Under the pieces are notes generated by a model. It saw only the letters and a program-made list of their open reading frames with translations. It did no database searches and was not told the DNA's origin. A stretch of 35,186 nt of DNA. Source: Bacteroidales bacterium. GTDB taxonomy: Bacteria; Bacteroidota; Bacteroidia; Bacteroidales; UBA4181. Below, piece by piece: positions 23,301 to 31,889 of this stretch (position 1 is its first letter; the number at the start of each line of letters is the position of its first letter). Position numbers and translations under genes: made by a program. The stretch covers positions 1 to 35,186 of the forward strand of contig JAISWE010000114.1 of assembly GCA_031271175.1 (NCBI GenBank). The letters run 5' to 3'.

Positions 23301-24953
23301 TTATTCGAAATCAAGCATTAGTTTTTGTTTGAAAGTGAGCAACAACGGATTTTTCTTGCTCATTTGCGCAAATTTTTCTTCGGCGGTATAGGCTTTGGGA
23401 GCATCCCGTTTTTCAGCCAGTATGAGCAATATTTCCACTTGATGGTTATTCAGTTTTCCGCGAAGATAATCTGTCAGAACGGAATGGATTTTTTGAAACG
23501 CTTCCTGCTGAAAGATATTGTTGACGGTGAAATTTACTTTTGTATCTTGCGCCAGTTGCGGCGTACTGTTTGTCAGCAGACTGTAATTCTGTTTTTCTGT
23601 TCTGTTCATTTCGGCAAACGACAACCATGCTTCCGTCAATGCCTCCTGCGTTACCGGTTTTGTCGGCATGTTTTCGGTGGTTTGCTCGTTTTGCGGAAGT
23701 GTTACATTTTTTTGCACAGGCGGCGGCTGGGACGAAAGGGCTTCTTTAATGGAAACGGAAGGAATTTCGTTGTGCGGCGGAGTTTTGGGGATTGTCTTCA
23801 CAACCGGCTTGACCGGCGTTATGCTTGTTTCAGGGTCGTCAGATTTTTTTTTTTCAATTCCGATTTCACATAACCGGAACAGGGTAATTTGAACATGCAG
23901 GCACTGGTCTTTGCTGGTTTTGTAGCCCACGTCGCACGTACTGTAGTAGTTCAGCGCGTCGAACAGGAAACCGGTGCCGCACCGTGCGGCTTGTTCGCGA
24001 TAGCGCTCGCGGATATTGTCGCCCACGTCGAGCAGCGACAGTGTAATGGGATCCTTGCACACCAGCAAATCACGAAAATGGGAACCCAGCCCCGCAATAA
24101 AATTGTGTCCGTCGAAACCTTTGTCCCGTATTTCATTAAAAATGACCAGCGCTGCGCCAATGTTATGATCCAGAAAAGCGTCGGTAAGTTTGAAATAGTA
24201 TTCGTAATCCAGTACATTTAGATTTTCGATGACACTTTGATAGGAGATTTGGTTGCCGCAGTAACTCACGATCTGGTCGAAGATGGAAAGTGCATCGCGC
24301 ATGCCTCCTTCGGCTTTTTGTGCAATAATGTGCAGTCCGTCGGATTCGTAAGCAATACCTTCCTTGTCGGAAATCTGCCGCAGGTATCCGACAATGTCTT
24401 CGGTGCGGATGCGGCTGAAATCAAAAATCTGGCAGCGCGACAGGATGGTGGGAATGATTTTGTGCTTTTCGGTAGTAGCGAGAATGAAAATGGCGTGGGC
24501 GGGCGGCTCTTCCAGCGTCTTCAGGAAAGCGTTGAAAGCCGACGACGACAGCATGTGCACTTCGTCTATGATATAGATGCTGTATTTTCCAAGTTGCGGC
24601 GGGATGCGCACCTTGTCAATCAGGCTGCGGATGTCTTCCACCGAATTGTTGGAGGCGGCGTCCAGTTCAAAGATATTGTACGACCTCGATTCTCTGAATG
24701 CACTACAGGATTCGCATTGATCACAAGGCTCGATATTTTCCGTGCGGTTCAGGCAATTGAGCGTTTTGGCCAAAATCCTGGCACAAGTAGTTTTGCCTAC
24801 GCCACGAGGCCCGCAAAACAGGTATGCCTGCGCAAGATGCTGATGCCTGATGGCATTTTTGAGCGTGCCGGTTATCGTGGCCTGTCCTACTACCGTGTCA
24901 AAGGTAGCCGGCCGGTATTTCCGCGCAGAAACAATAAATTGACTTTCACTCAA
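23301..24953 (-). CDS. dnaX: DNA polymerase III subunit gamma/tau
   Basis: This 550-aa clamp-loader ATPase has Walker A GPRGVGKTT (residues 48-56), a zinc site from Cys67, 77, 80 and 83, Walker B IIDEVHML and sensor ATTEKHK. Domain III ends near residue 366. A proline-rich linker and a C-terminal domain follow, as expected for tau. The zero-frame codons 367-370 are GAA AAA AAA AAA, an A11 tract (23854-23844). A one-base backward slip or one added A makes the next codons ATC TGA, giving a 371-aa product that ends exactly at the domain III boundary, the size of a gamma subunit. Confidence 0.95.
   Translation of the reverse strand: MSESQFIVSARKYRPATFDTVVGQATITGTLKNAIRHQHLAQAYLFCGPRGVGKTTCARILAKTLNCLNRTENIEPCDQCESCSAFRESRSYNIFELDAASNNSVEDIRSLIDKVRIPPQLGKYSIYIIDEVHMLSSSAFNAFLKTLEEPPAHAIFILATTEKHKIIPTILSRCQIFDFSRIRTEDIVGYLRQISDKEGIAYESDGLHIIAQKAEGGMRDALSIFDQIVSYCGNQISYQSVIENLNVLDYEYYFKLTDAFLDHNIGAALVIFNEIRDKGFDGHNFIAGLGSHFRDLLVCKDPITLSLLDVGDNIRERYREQAARCGTGFLFDALNYYSTCDVGYKTSKDQCLHVQITLFRLCEIGIEKKKSDDPETSITPVKPVVKTIPKTPPHNEIPSVSIKEALSSQPPPVQKNVTLPQNEQTTENMPTKPVTQEALTEAWLSFAEMNRTEKQNYSLLTNSTPQLAQDTKVNFTVNNIFQQEAFQKIHSVLTDYLRGKLNNHQVEILLILAEKRDAPKAYTAEEKFAQMSKKNPLLLTFKQKLMLDFE
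23844..23854 (-). promoter_or_regulatory. A11 slippage tract within dnaX
   Basis: Eleven consecutive A residues on the coding strand encode part of Glu367 and Lys368-370. Polymerase slippage or -1 ribosomal frameshifting here gives an immediate stop. A small CCGG-TCAAG-CCGG hairpin (23816-23804) lies about 27 bases downstream. Use of the tract is inferred. Confidence 0.5.
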
Positions 24954-25000
24954 TGAATTATTCTTTATTAACAGATTTTACCATCTTCATTTTTCAGATG

Positions 25001-25008
25001 CAAAAGTA
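25001..25008 (-). promoter_or_regulatory. -7 box upstream of dnaX
   Basis: TACTTTTG on the minus strand (25008-25001) matches TAnnTTTG. No convincing -33 box is seen at the right distance. It is 48 bases before the dnaX ATG. Confidence 0.4.
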
Positions 25009-25090
25009 ATAATTTTATTCAAGAAACAAGCCGAAAAAATTTCATGGGAAAAACAATAACGGGTGTACGATAAAATTCCCTGTAACTTGG

Positions 25091-25460
25091 TGGTTAAAAA
25101 AATAGAACCACAAAGGGCACAAAGTCACACAAAGTAAATACAAAAAGAAAACCACAAAGGTTTGTCAAAAGAAACTTCGTGTTACTTCGTGTACTTCGTG
25201 GTTAAAAAAAATAGAACCACAAAGGACACAAAGTCACACAAAGTAAATACAAAAATAAAACCACAAAGGTTTGTCAAAAGAAACTTCGTGTTACTTCGTG
25301 TACTTCGTGGTTAAAAAAATAAAACCACAAAGGTTTGGTCAAAAAAACTTCGTGAAACTTCGTGTACTTCGTGGTTAAAAAAAATAGAACCACAAAGGGC
25401 ACAAAGTCACACAAAGTAAATACAAAAAAACTTTGTGAAACTTCGTGGTTAAAAAATAAA
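25091..25460. repeat. Imperfect ~108-bp repeat array built of CACAAAG/CTTCGTG motifs
   Basis: A unit of about 108 bp begins TGGTTAAAAAAAATAGAACC at 25091 and 25199, and recurs in shortened forms from 25308 and 25372. Within each unit a run of CACAAAG-type motifs is followed by an inverted run of CTTCGTG-type motifs (for example ACTTCGTGTACTTCGTGGTT). Minus-strand RNA could therefore fold into long hairpins using G-U pairs. A short frame through it on the minus strand (NHEVHEVTRSFF) is a by-product. It fills most of the 640-bp gap between dnaX and the T9SS protein gene. Confidence 0.85.
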
Positions 25461-25504
25461 ACCACACCGTAGCGAACGGTACGCACGGTGGTGTGAGAGG
25501 TCGG

Positions 25505-25552
25505 AAAACGAAAGTAGGAAGAAAACTGCTTCGCTTTCTTCCTACTCGTTTT
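25505..25552 (-). terminator. Rho-independent terminator of the giant T9SS gene
   Basis: On the minus strand AAAACG-AGTAGGAAGAAA (25552-25535) pairs with TTTCTTCCTACT (25524-25513) and then CGTTTT (25510-25505), with a two-base bulge. The loop has 10 bases. It begins 43 bases after the stop at 25595. Confidence 0.65.
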
Positions 25553-25594
25553 GGAACAGGGATAGGATCACCTGTTCATTCATCACCCACTACA

Positions 25595-28500
25595 TTATTG
25601 TTTTACCGCTTTTATGGTTTTGCTTTTCCCGTCTTTTTCCAGTCGGAAGAAGTACAGTCCGTTCGGTAAATCTTCCGTGCGGATGGTTTCATCCGGCGAG
25701 GTGATTTTTTGGCTGTGTACCGTCAGGCCGGATGCCGAGAACACTTTCAGGGTACAGCCTTCCGCGCCGGTGAGGTGGAGTTCGCCTGTGAACGGGTTCG
25801 GGTAGAGTGCAATGTCCTTTTGCAGGCGGTCTTCCACGCCGGTGAGGCCTACCGTTACCGTGGCGGAGCCTGTCTTCGTGGCGTCGAAGACGGATGTCGC
25901 CGTGACGGTGAGGATGGTGGCTGTCTCATTGTCGCCTAACCTGAGCAGGCCCGACGCATTAATGGTAGTGCCTGTCGAACTGTTGCCCGACACGCTCCAG
26001 CTTACCGCTTCCGATGCGCCGCCTATAGCTACCACATTGGCGGTGAACTGCTTTGTTTCGCTTTTTTCGAGGTTCACGGAGGCAGGAGTGACCGTTACGG
26101 CGATTATTTCAGGCGACAGCGGAGCTGTAACGCTCACCGTCGCTATGCCGTATTTCGTGTTGTTGACGGTGGACGTAGCCCTTACGGTGAGCGTGGTTGC
26201 CGTTTCATCGGAGGCTACCGTCAGCAGGCCGGTGGCGCTGATGCTGGTGCTTGGCGAGTTTTTGCCCGTGATGCTCCAGTTTACCGTTTGCGCGGCGCCG
26301 CCCGTCACGGCTACGTTAACGACAAACTGGTGCGTGGCGCCTTTCTCTATAGTGGCGAGAGAGGGCGTTACCTGCACGCTGACCACAGTGGGCGTTACCG
26401 GCGTGCTGGTGACCGTTACCGTTGCCTCGCCGTATTTCCCCGTGTTGACGGCGGAAGTAGCCCTTACGGTGAGCGTGGTTGCCGTTTCATCGGAGGCCAC
26501 CGTCAGCAGGCCGGAGGCGTTGATAGAGGTGCCGGCGGATTGCTTGCCCGAGACGCTCCAGCTTACCGCTTCCGATGCGCCGCCCGTGACCGTTACGTTG
26601 GGGATGAATTGCTGCGTGGTGCCTTTCTGTACGCTGACGGGATGAGGCGTTACTGCTACGTTCAACACTTCGGGAGTAGAGGGTATCGCGACCGTTGCCT
26701 CGCCGTATTTCGTGTTGTCGAAAGTGGAAGTAGCCCTTACGGTAAGCGTGCTTGCCGTTTCGTTGGAGGCTACCACCAGCAGGCCTGATGCGCTGATGGC
26801 GGTGCCGGCGGATTGCTTGCCCGAGACGCTCCAGCTTACCGTTTGCGCAGCGTCGCCTGCCGCTGTCACAGTGGCGCTGAACTGCCGCGTGTCGCCCTTT
26901 TGCAGGTTGACGGTGGCGGGCGTTACCGAAATGTTCAGTATTTCGGGCGTCACCGGAGGCTCGGCGCGGGTGACGGCAATGTTATAAATGAGTTGCGTCC
27001 CGTCTTCGGCGATGACCGTTACCGGGAACAGGTTGCCGGAGCCTACGTTCAGCGCATACTGGCCTGTGCCGTTGACCGTCGCCGACGTATGGGCGGCTGT
27101 GGCCGCAATGGTGATGCCGTCCGTCGAGTGGGGTACGCTGACGGTATAAGCTGTAACGGCGGCGGAGAACGACGGCGCGAGGCTGCCCGGAGCAGCCGAC
27201 AGGGCGCTCAGCGTGGCGTTGCCGTTGGCACTGACTCCCGCGCGGTGAACGTTAAGATGATAGGTCTTGTTGCCTGCGCCGGTTGTCACCGTGACGGAAA
27301 GGGTATTATTCCCCACGGTAAGGCTTTGAGCGCCCGTTTGACCCGAAATGGCTGCTCCGGTAAGCGCTTCGGCCACAACGGTAACGGAGCTTGCGCTGTT
27401 CGGTACGTTCACGGAGTAAGTGTCCGTTTGTGGGCTGAATGTCGGCGACAGCGGGTAGTTGAGTACGGAAAGCGCCGTGAGCGCTGCCGCCTGATGCTGG
27501 CTGACGCTCCATGTGTAGGAGTATTCGTAGTTTGCCGAGGCTGTCCACTGGATGTAATAAGCGGCGCCTGCCGTGGCCGTGAAAGTGAGGCTGCCCATAC
27601 CTGAGGCTACCGGCGTATTGCTTTCGCAGCCTGTCCATAGCGAGAGCAACTGCCCTGTCGGGGCGGCAATGTCGTACTGTCCTGCCGAAGGCGCGGTGAA
27701 GACGTACCACAGCGCGCTCCCCGCCGTGTGCGTGTTGCTGACCTGCACGCCTGCCGTTACCGTTGTGGCGTTGTCGCAAAAACGGTTGTCGCTGACTTCG
27801 CGCACCTGCCAAATACATTCGTAATCGGCGCTTGCCATATAGCTTCCTTGAAACCGGATATAATATTCGCCCGGCTCGTTCGCCTGAAAAAGCACTGAGG
27901 TGGAACCGTATGCAACATTCGACAGATCACCGCAGGTTCCGGAAAATATTTCAAAATAGGTGGTGGTCGCATAATTGCTGCTGCTGCTGGAAATTTCATA
28001 GATTTTTCCCTGCTGCGGGGTAAAGCGGTACCAGCGCATGACGCCGCTGTTGAGGATGGAATGAACCGGCGTGCCGGCGTTGACCGACGCTGCAAACGCG
28101 CACAACTGATTGTCGGGCACCGTTTCCGTGACCGTCCAGGTGATGTTGCCGCTGCTTGAAACGTATCCTTCCCATCCGAAGTAGATGAGGGCGTTTTCGC
28201 CTGCTACCGTTTCCTTTTGATGATAGTGTCCACTGTTGCAGTTGCTGCTGAACTGAGAGGACAGGTTCCCGCAGGGGCTGGAATAATAGAGCTCAGTGTC
28301 GAAGGAGGCGCCGCCGCAGTCGCTGATCTCGTATGCTTTTCCTGCTTCGCCGAAAAAGGAGAACCAGCGGATTTCCCCGTTCGCTACGGTGGTGGTGACG
28401 GAGGTGTTCAGCGGCGCCAATGCTGCGGTGGAGCATATCGTATTGCCCGTGACGGGCGTTCTGCTGACGCTCCATTCCGTAGTGCCGCCGTAATAATTCT

Positions 28501-31048
28501 CATACCGGATATAGCAGGTTTGGGCGGAGGATACGGAAAAGAGGAGCGGATCGCCGTCGTAGCCATACCCAAGTTGGTTCGCATTGCTGCCGCAGCCGTC
28601 GAACACGAAGTAGCTTGTGGGGGAGGAAGTGATAGTATGCGTGAGCGTGTAGAGGTATCCGGGCTCTGCCGTCAGGCTGTACCATTGAGAATTGGGCGGC
28701 GCCGTCTGTATGGCGGCGTCGAGCGCAACCGGTATTGCCGTTGTGCAGTCGATGCCGGGGGCGGCTTCCAGTAAGGCAAATGCGTTAATCCCTTCGGCGT
28801 TGAAACGGAGGTAAGCCGTTCCGCTTTGAGCGGCATGGTAGGCCAGTTCACTCACTCCTTCGCTCCCGGATACGGAGGCTACGGGGCTGCTCTGGTTGCA
28901 GGCCGTATAAACCGCCGCATCCATGTGCTCAAGTTTGTAGATGATGTAACTTTCCCCCGCAGTGGCGGCAAACTTGTACCAGAGCGGCTGCCCCGCCGGC
29001 GCAATAGCGGAATGAGTGACGTCCGGGTCCATGAAGTCTGCTGCTGCCGTTACCGTTTCCGCTGCTGCGCAGGAGGTGTTGGTCTGCACGGGCGGCGTAT
29101 ATGCTTCGACGCGCCAGTCGATCTCGGCATTTGCCTCCCCTTCCCACTCGACATAGTGGTAGCCGGAGGTTTCGGCGATAAAGAGATAGCTGGTATCCGA
29201 AAGGCTGAAGCCTGTAGAGGAATCCTGGCAGTCCTCATACACAGATGGATTTGCATAGTTTGTATTCGACTCGTACAAGATCCGGTAGGCAACGCCCGCG
29301 GCGACGGGGAATTTATACCATACGGTTCCGTAAGAGGAAGAAGTGAGTATTTCCGTTTGTATGTCAGTGCCGAGGGCGGCAGTTATTGCGCCTGCACAGA
29401 CCTTCGTGCTGATGCCGAGGTCGTTGACCTGCCAGTTGACGGAAGGGTTGGTGGGATATGAAGAAGGGCCATACAGCCAAATGATGTATTCGCCGTATTC
29501 TTGTGCGGTGAAGGTCAAACCGGCGGACAGGAAATCCTCACTAATGTAATATCCGAAACAGCTTGTCTGCACCACCGCTCTAACCTCGAAGTCATTGGCG
29601 ACAGCCGGTATTTCATAGGAGTGGCCGGCTTCCACCACCAGCCGGTAATAGCTTTGCGGGATGACATACTGGTTGAATTGGTTAAGTTCCGGCGTAAGGA
29701 TGTTTACCTGCCCTGCGGTAACGGCTCTTGCGGCTTCGCAGGTGGTGTTGGGCACGTCGGCGGCGGCAACCTCGCGAATCTTCCATGTCACGTTACCTCC
29801 GGCATAATTAGTGTATCGGATGAGCGCTGCTCCGTTGCCTGTCGCCCTGAACCATACCGTACCGTCGCTGCTGCCGGCAATGTACTGCTCTTCGCAGTCG
29901 GCGAATACTGTAATGGCGCTGTTGTTGTCGCCCTCCACGGCATACCATTTCCCTGCCTGCACGTTGACGCTGTACCACAGAGACCGACTGTTCGCATGGT
30001 CGGCAGTAACGGGAGTGTTCAGCGTAACCGCTTCGGCATAGGCGCATACGCGGTTGTCGGTGATGGCCGTCACGCTCCAGTCGGTGGACCCGGAGTTGGC
30101 ATAGAAGCGGATGTAATAATCCTGCGTAGTCGGCGCGGTGAAGAAGAGCTGTTCGTAATCGGAGCGGAAGGGGTAGCTATCGCCGCAGGAAGCATACATG
30201 TAGAAGTTACAACTGCTGCCGGCTATTCCGTAGCTTTCGCCTGCGGTGGCCGCCAATTTGTACCAGCGGTTTTCTCCGGTGACGGCAGTAACAGGAGTGT
30301 TCAGCGTAACCGCTTCGGCATAGGCGCATACGCGGTTGTCGGTGATGGCCGTCACGCTCCAGTCGGTGGACCCGTAGTAGCCATAGAAGCGGATGTAATA
30401 ATCCTGCGTAGCCGGCGCGGTGAAGACGAGCTGGTCATAACCGGAGCTGAAGGGGTAGCTGCTGCAGGAAGCATACACATCGAAGTAGCAACTGCTGCTG
30501 CCGGCTATTCCGTAGCTTTCGCCTGCGGTGGCCGCCAATTTGTACCAGCGGTATTCTTCGGTGACGGCAGTAACAGGAGTGTTCAGTGCAACTGCTTCGG
30601 CATAGGCGCATACGCGGTTGTCGGTCACTTCGGTCAATGTCCAGTCAAAACTGCCGGTGCCGGAGTTGCCCATGTAGCGTCTCCACTGGATATAATACGT
30701 TCCGTTCGAACCGGCGGTAAAGGCAAGATATGTAGCGTAAACGTAACCGGAAACGCATCCATCGTCGTTATAAGCAAAACTGCCTCCATCCGATTCATAA
30801 TAGATAGACACTTCGGTATCCAGGGAGGCGTTGCCGCAGTTGCTGACAACGTAGCTACTGCCTGCTACTCCGGTGAAGGAGAACCACTGCTCGGCGCCGT
30901 CGGTAAGGATTTGCGCCTGCGGCATAGTGCCGTCAACGGCTACGGCGACTGCTTCATTTCGTGTGGCGCCGCCCTGTGCCTGCGCCGTCATTTGCCATCC
31001 CCATAGGAACAGCGTTGTACATAATAAAAAAGCGTTTACATTTTTCAT
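25595..31048 (-). CDS. Giant T9SS-sorted surface protein with 11 PPC-like repeats, two cadherin-like and four Big-type domains
   Basis: The product is 1817 aa. A signal peptide (about residues 1-24, ending TAQAQ) is followed by about eleven repeats of 95-115 residues up to about residue 1186. Each repeat has the pattern N..CA.A..V...V....WY.F.A..G..Y.I, a second Cys near the middle and a YYI.W strand near the end, resembling the PPC beta-sandwich. Two cadherin-like beta-sandwich domains (PF12733 type) span about 1187-1367 and four Big-type Ig-like domains 1368-1737. A Por sorting domain follows at 1738-1817 (LYPNPFTGELHL to GLYFFRLEKDGKSKTIK). No catalytic motif was found; adhesion or matrix function is a guess. 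Repeats 2, 3 and 4 share a 282-bp DNA period, so part of the gene was duplicated recently. Confidence 0.88.
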   Translation of the reverse strand: MKNVNAFLLCTTLFLWGWQMTAQAQGGATRNEAVAVAVDGTMPQAQILTDGAEQWFSFTGVAGSSYVVSNCGNASLDTEVSIYYESDGGSFAYNDDGCVSGYVYATYLAFTAGSNGTYYIQWRRYMGNSGTGSFDWTLTEVTDNRVCAYAEAVALNTPVTAVTEEYRWYKLAATAGESYGIAGSSSCYFDVYASCSSYPFSSGYDQLVFTAPATQDYYIRFYGYYGSTDWSVTAITDNRVCAYAEAVTLNTPVTAVTGENRWYKLAATAGESYGIAGSSCNFYMYASCGDSYPFRSDYEQLFFTAPTTQDYYIRFYANSGSTDWSVTAITDNRVCAYAEAVTLNTPVTADHANSRSLWYSVNVQAGKWYAVEGDNNSAITVFADCEEQYIAGSSDGTVWFRATGNGAALIRYTNYAGGNVTWKIREVAAADVPNTTCEAARAVTAGQVNILTPELNQFNQYVIPQSYYRLVVEAGHSYEIPAVANDFEVRAVVQTSCFGYYISEDFLSAGLTFTAQEYGEYIIWLYGPSSYPTNPSVNWQVNDLGISTKVCAGAITAALGTDIQTEILTSSSYGTVWYKFPVAAGVAYRILYESNTNYANPSVYEDCQDSSTGFSLSDTSYLFIAETSGYHYVEWEGEANAEIDWRVEAYTPPVQTNTSCAAAETVTAAADFMDPDVTHSAIAPAGQPLWYKFAATAGESYIIYKLEHMDAAVYTACNQSSPVASVSGSEGVSELAYHAAQSGTAYLRFNAEGINAFALLEAAPGIDCTTAIPVALDAAIQTAPPNSQWYSLTAEPGYLYTLTHTITSSPTSYFVFDGCGSNANQLGYGYDGDPLLFSVSSAQTCYIRYENYYGGTTEWSVSRTPVTGNTICSTAALAPLNTSVTTTVANGEIRWFSFFGEAGKAYEISDCGGASFDTELYYSSPCGNLSSQFSSNCNSGHYHQKETVAGENALIYFGWEGYVSSSGNITWTVTETVPDNQLCAFAASVNAGTPVHSILNSGVMRWYRFTPQQGKIYEISSSSSNYATTTYFEIFSGTCGDLSNVAYGSTSVLFQANEPGEYYIRFQGSYMASADYECIWQVREVSDNRFCDNATTVTAGVQVSNTHTAGSALWYVFTAPSAGQYDIAAPTGQLLSLWTGCESNTPVASGMGSLTFTATAGAAYYIQWTASANYEYSYTWSVSQHQAAALTALSVLNYPLSPTFSPQTDTYSVNVPNSASSVTVVAEALTGAAISGQTGAQSLTVGNNTLSVTVTTGAGNKTYHLNVHRAGVSANGNATLSALSAAPGSLAPSFSAAVTAYTVSVPHSTDGITIAATAAHTSATVNGTGQYALNVGSGNLFPVTVIAEDGTQLIYNIAVTRAEPPVTPEILNISVTPATVNLQKGDTRQFSATVTAAGDAAQTVSWSVSGKQSAGTAISASGLLVVASNETASTLTVRATSTFDNTKYGEATVAIPSTPEVLNVAVTPHPVSVQKGTTQQFIPNVTVTGGASEAVSWSVSGKQSAGTSINASGLLTVASDETATTLTVRATSAVNTGKYGEATVTVTSTPVTPTVVSVQVTPSLATIEKGATHQFVVNVAVTGGAAQTVNWSITGKNSPSTSISATGLLTVASDETATTLTVRATSTVNNTKYGIATVSVTAPLSPEIIAVTVTPASVNLEKSETKQFTANVVAIGGASEAVSWSVSGNSSTGTTINASGLLRLGDNETATILTVTATSVFDATKTGSATVTVGLTGVEDRLQKDIALYPNPFTGELHLTGAEGCTLKVFSASGLTVHSQKITSPDETIRTEDLPNGLYFFRLEKDGKSKTIKAVKQ

Positions 31049-31066
31049 GATATTTGAATTTAAAAT

Positions 31067-31453
31067 TTAAAAATTAAGATTTAAGAATTTTTTGTTACTA
31101 ATGTGATGCGAAATAAATAAGGTATAAAGCTTGCCTGAAGGCAACCGTTGAATAACCGGCGGTCGCTGCCTGCTAACACAGGCCAAAATCCTGTCTTTCA
31201 GTACTTTCTTTCTTACATCATGTCCCTGTCGGGATACCGGAGAGACGGTTATATCCTGTTTATTTGCGAAATCGAGGGAATTTTCCCGAAAAAACTTTCG
31301 CCCGCTGGCGACACCGTCGTCGCCGATTCGGGAGAATGACATAAAGCCGCGCCGCAACAAGGCTTCCGGGAAACGCACTCCCGAATCCCCTGTGTCTGTC
31401 GCGGCGCCGTTGAAGGTATCCGCGCTATCGCCTGCTATTTTTATGCCTTTCAT
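31067..31453 (-). other. Leader region of the T9SS gene with an unexplained 128-codon frame
   Basis: Upstream of the T9SS gene an open frame runs from ATG 31453 (MKGIKIAGDSADTFNGA) to 31067, just 19 bases before the start at 31048. It has a possible -7 box TATTTTTG at 31497-31490 but no recognisable domain, signal or hydrophobic core. The DNA is rich in short inverted repeats, such as GGCGAC-N6-GTCGCC (31307-31324) and TTGCC-N4-GGCAA near 31133-31146. It may be a structured untranslated leader rather than a gene. I do not recognise it. Confidence 0.25.
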
Positions 31454-31594
31454 GACTGAATGATAAAAAATCGTTATAAAAAATGATGACAAAAATAACA
31501 ATTATTTTGATATGATATCCCTGTCATGTAAAAAATATGAATTTTTTTTCTTATTTTTTCGCTGTAAAAAAAACTTTTTTTTTCATTTCATGCG

Positions 31595-31626
31595 CTTGGA
31601 AAACCGATGTTTTTTATCTAATTTTG
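31595..31626 (+). promoter_or_regulatory. Promoter left with the purB remnant
   Basis: CTTG at 31595-31598, 20 bases, then TAATTTTG at 31619-31626, a full match in the -7 box. Transcription would start near 31633, 20 bases before the remnant's ATG (31653), and could continue into the sulfatase gene. Confidence 0.5.
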
Positions 31627-31649
31627 TCAGTGCAAAAAAAACGCTTTTC

Positions 31650-31751
31650 ATGATGCAAAAAAAGCTATTCAAACTTCAAGTGACTGCCATTTCACCCGTT
31701 GATGGCAGGTGTCGCAGCAAGACGATTGCTTTGGCGGGTTATTGTTCGGAA
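31650..31751 (+). pseudogene. purB: 5' remnant of adenylosuccinate lyase gene (purB)
   Basis: The frame starting MMQKKLFKLQVTAISPVDGR continues CRSKTIALAGYCSE. This matches the N-terminus of PurB as remembered (TAISPVDGRYRSKT.AL..YFSE; E. coli has TAVSPVDGRYGDKVSALRGIFSE). Two conserved aromatic positions are changed to Cys (Y to C, F to C). After about 30 matching residues similarity stops at 31751, and the frame runs on without further PurB features to 31874. Only the promoter and the first 7% of the gene remain, so it cannot make an active enzyme. A functional purB is presumably elsewhere. Confidence 0.6.
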
Positions 31752-31889
31752 CCGGATAAAAGCCCAACGCGAAAGGATATTGGGATGCTCCTGTCACGGA
31801 CGTCTGCGGGAGGCGGAAATGAAAAAATATGGCGAAACACGCTGCCCGAGCATCAAGATACCATCAAACCATAAAAAATAAGCACCGAT

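Noticed and set aside
25091-25460. CRISPR array
   Set aside because: The units are about 108 bp, imperfect, internally inverted and lack unique spacers; no cas genes are nearby.
25274-25486. 70-codon minus-strand frame in the repeat array (NHEVHEVTRSFF)
   Set aside because: It is a translation of the CACAAAG/CTTCGTG repeat and has no gene-like features.
29501-31006. 501-codon frame on the plus strand across the T9SS protein repeats
   Set aside because: The frame stays open only because the repeats are duplicated at DNA level; the minus strand carries the signal peptide, domains and sorting tail.
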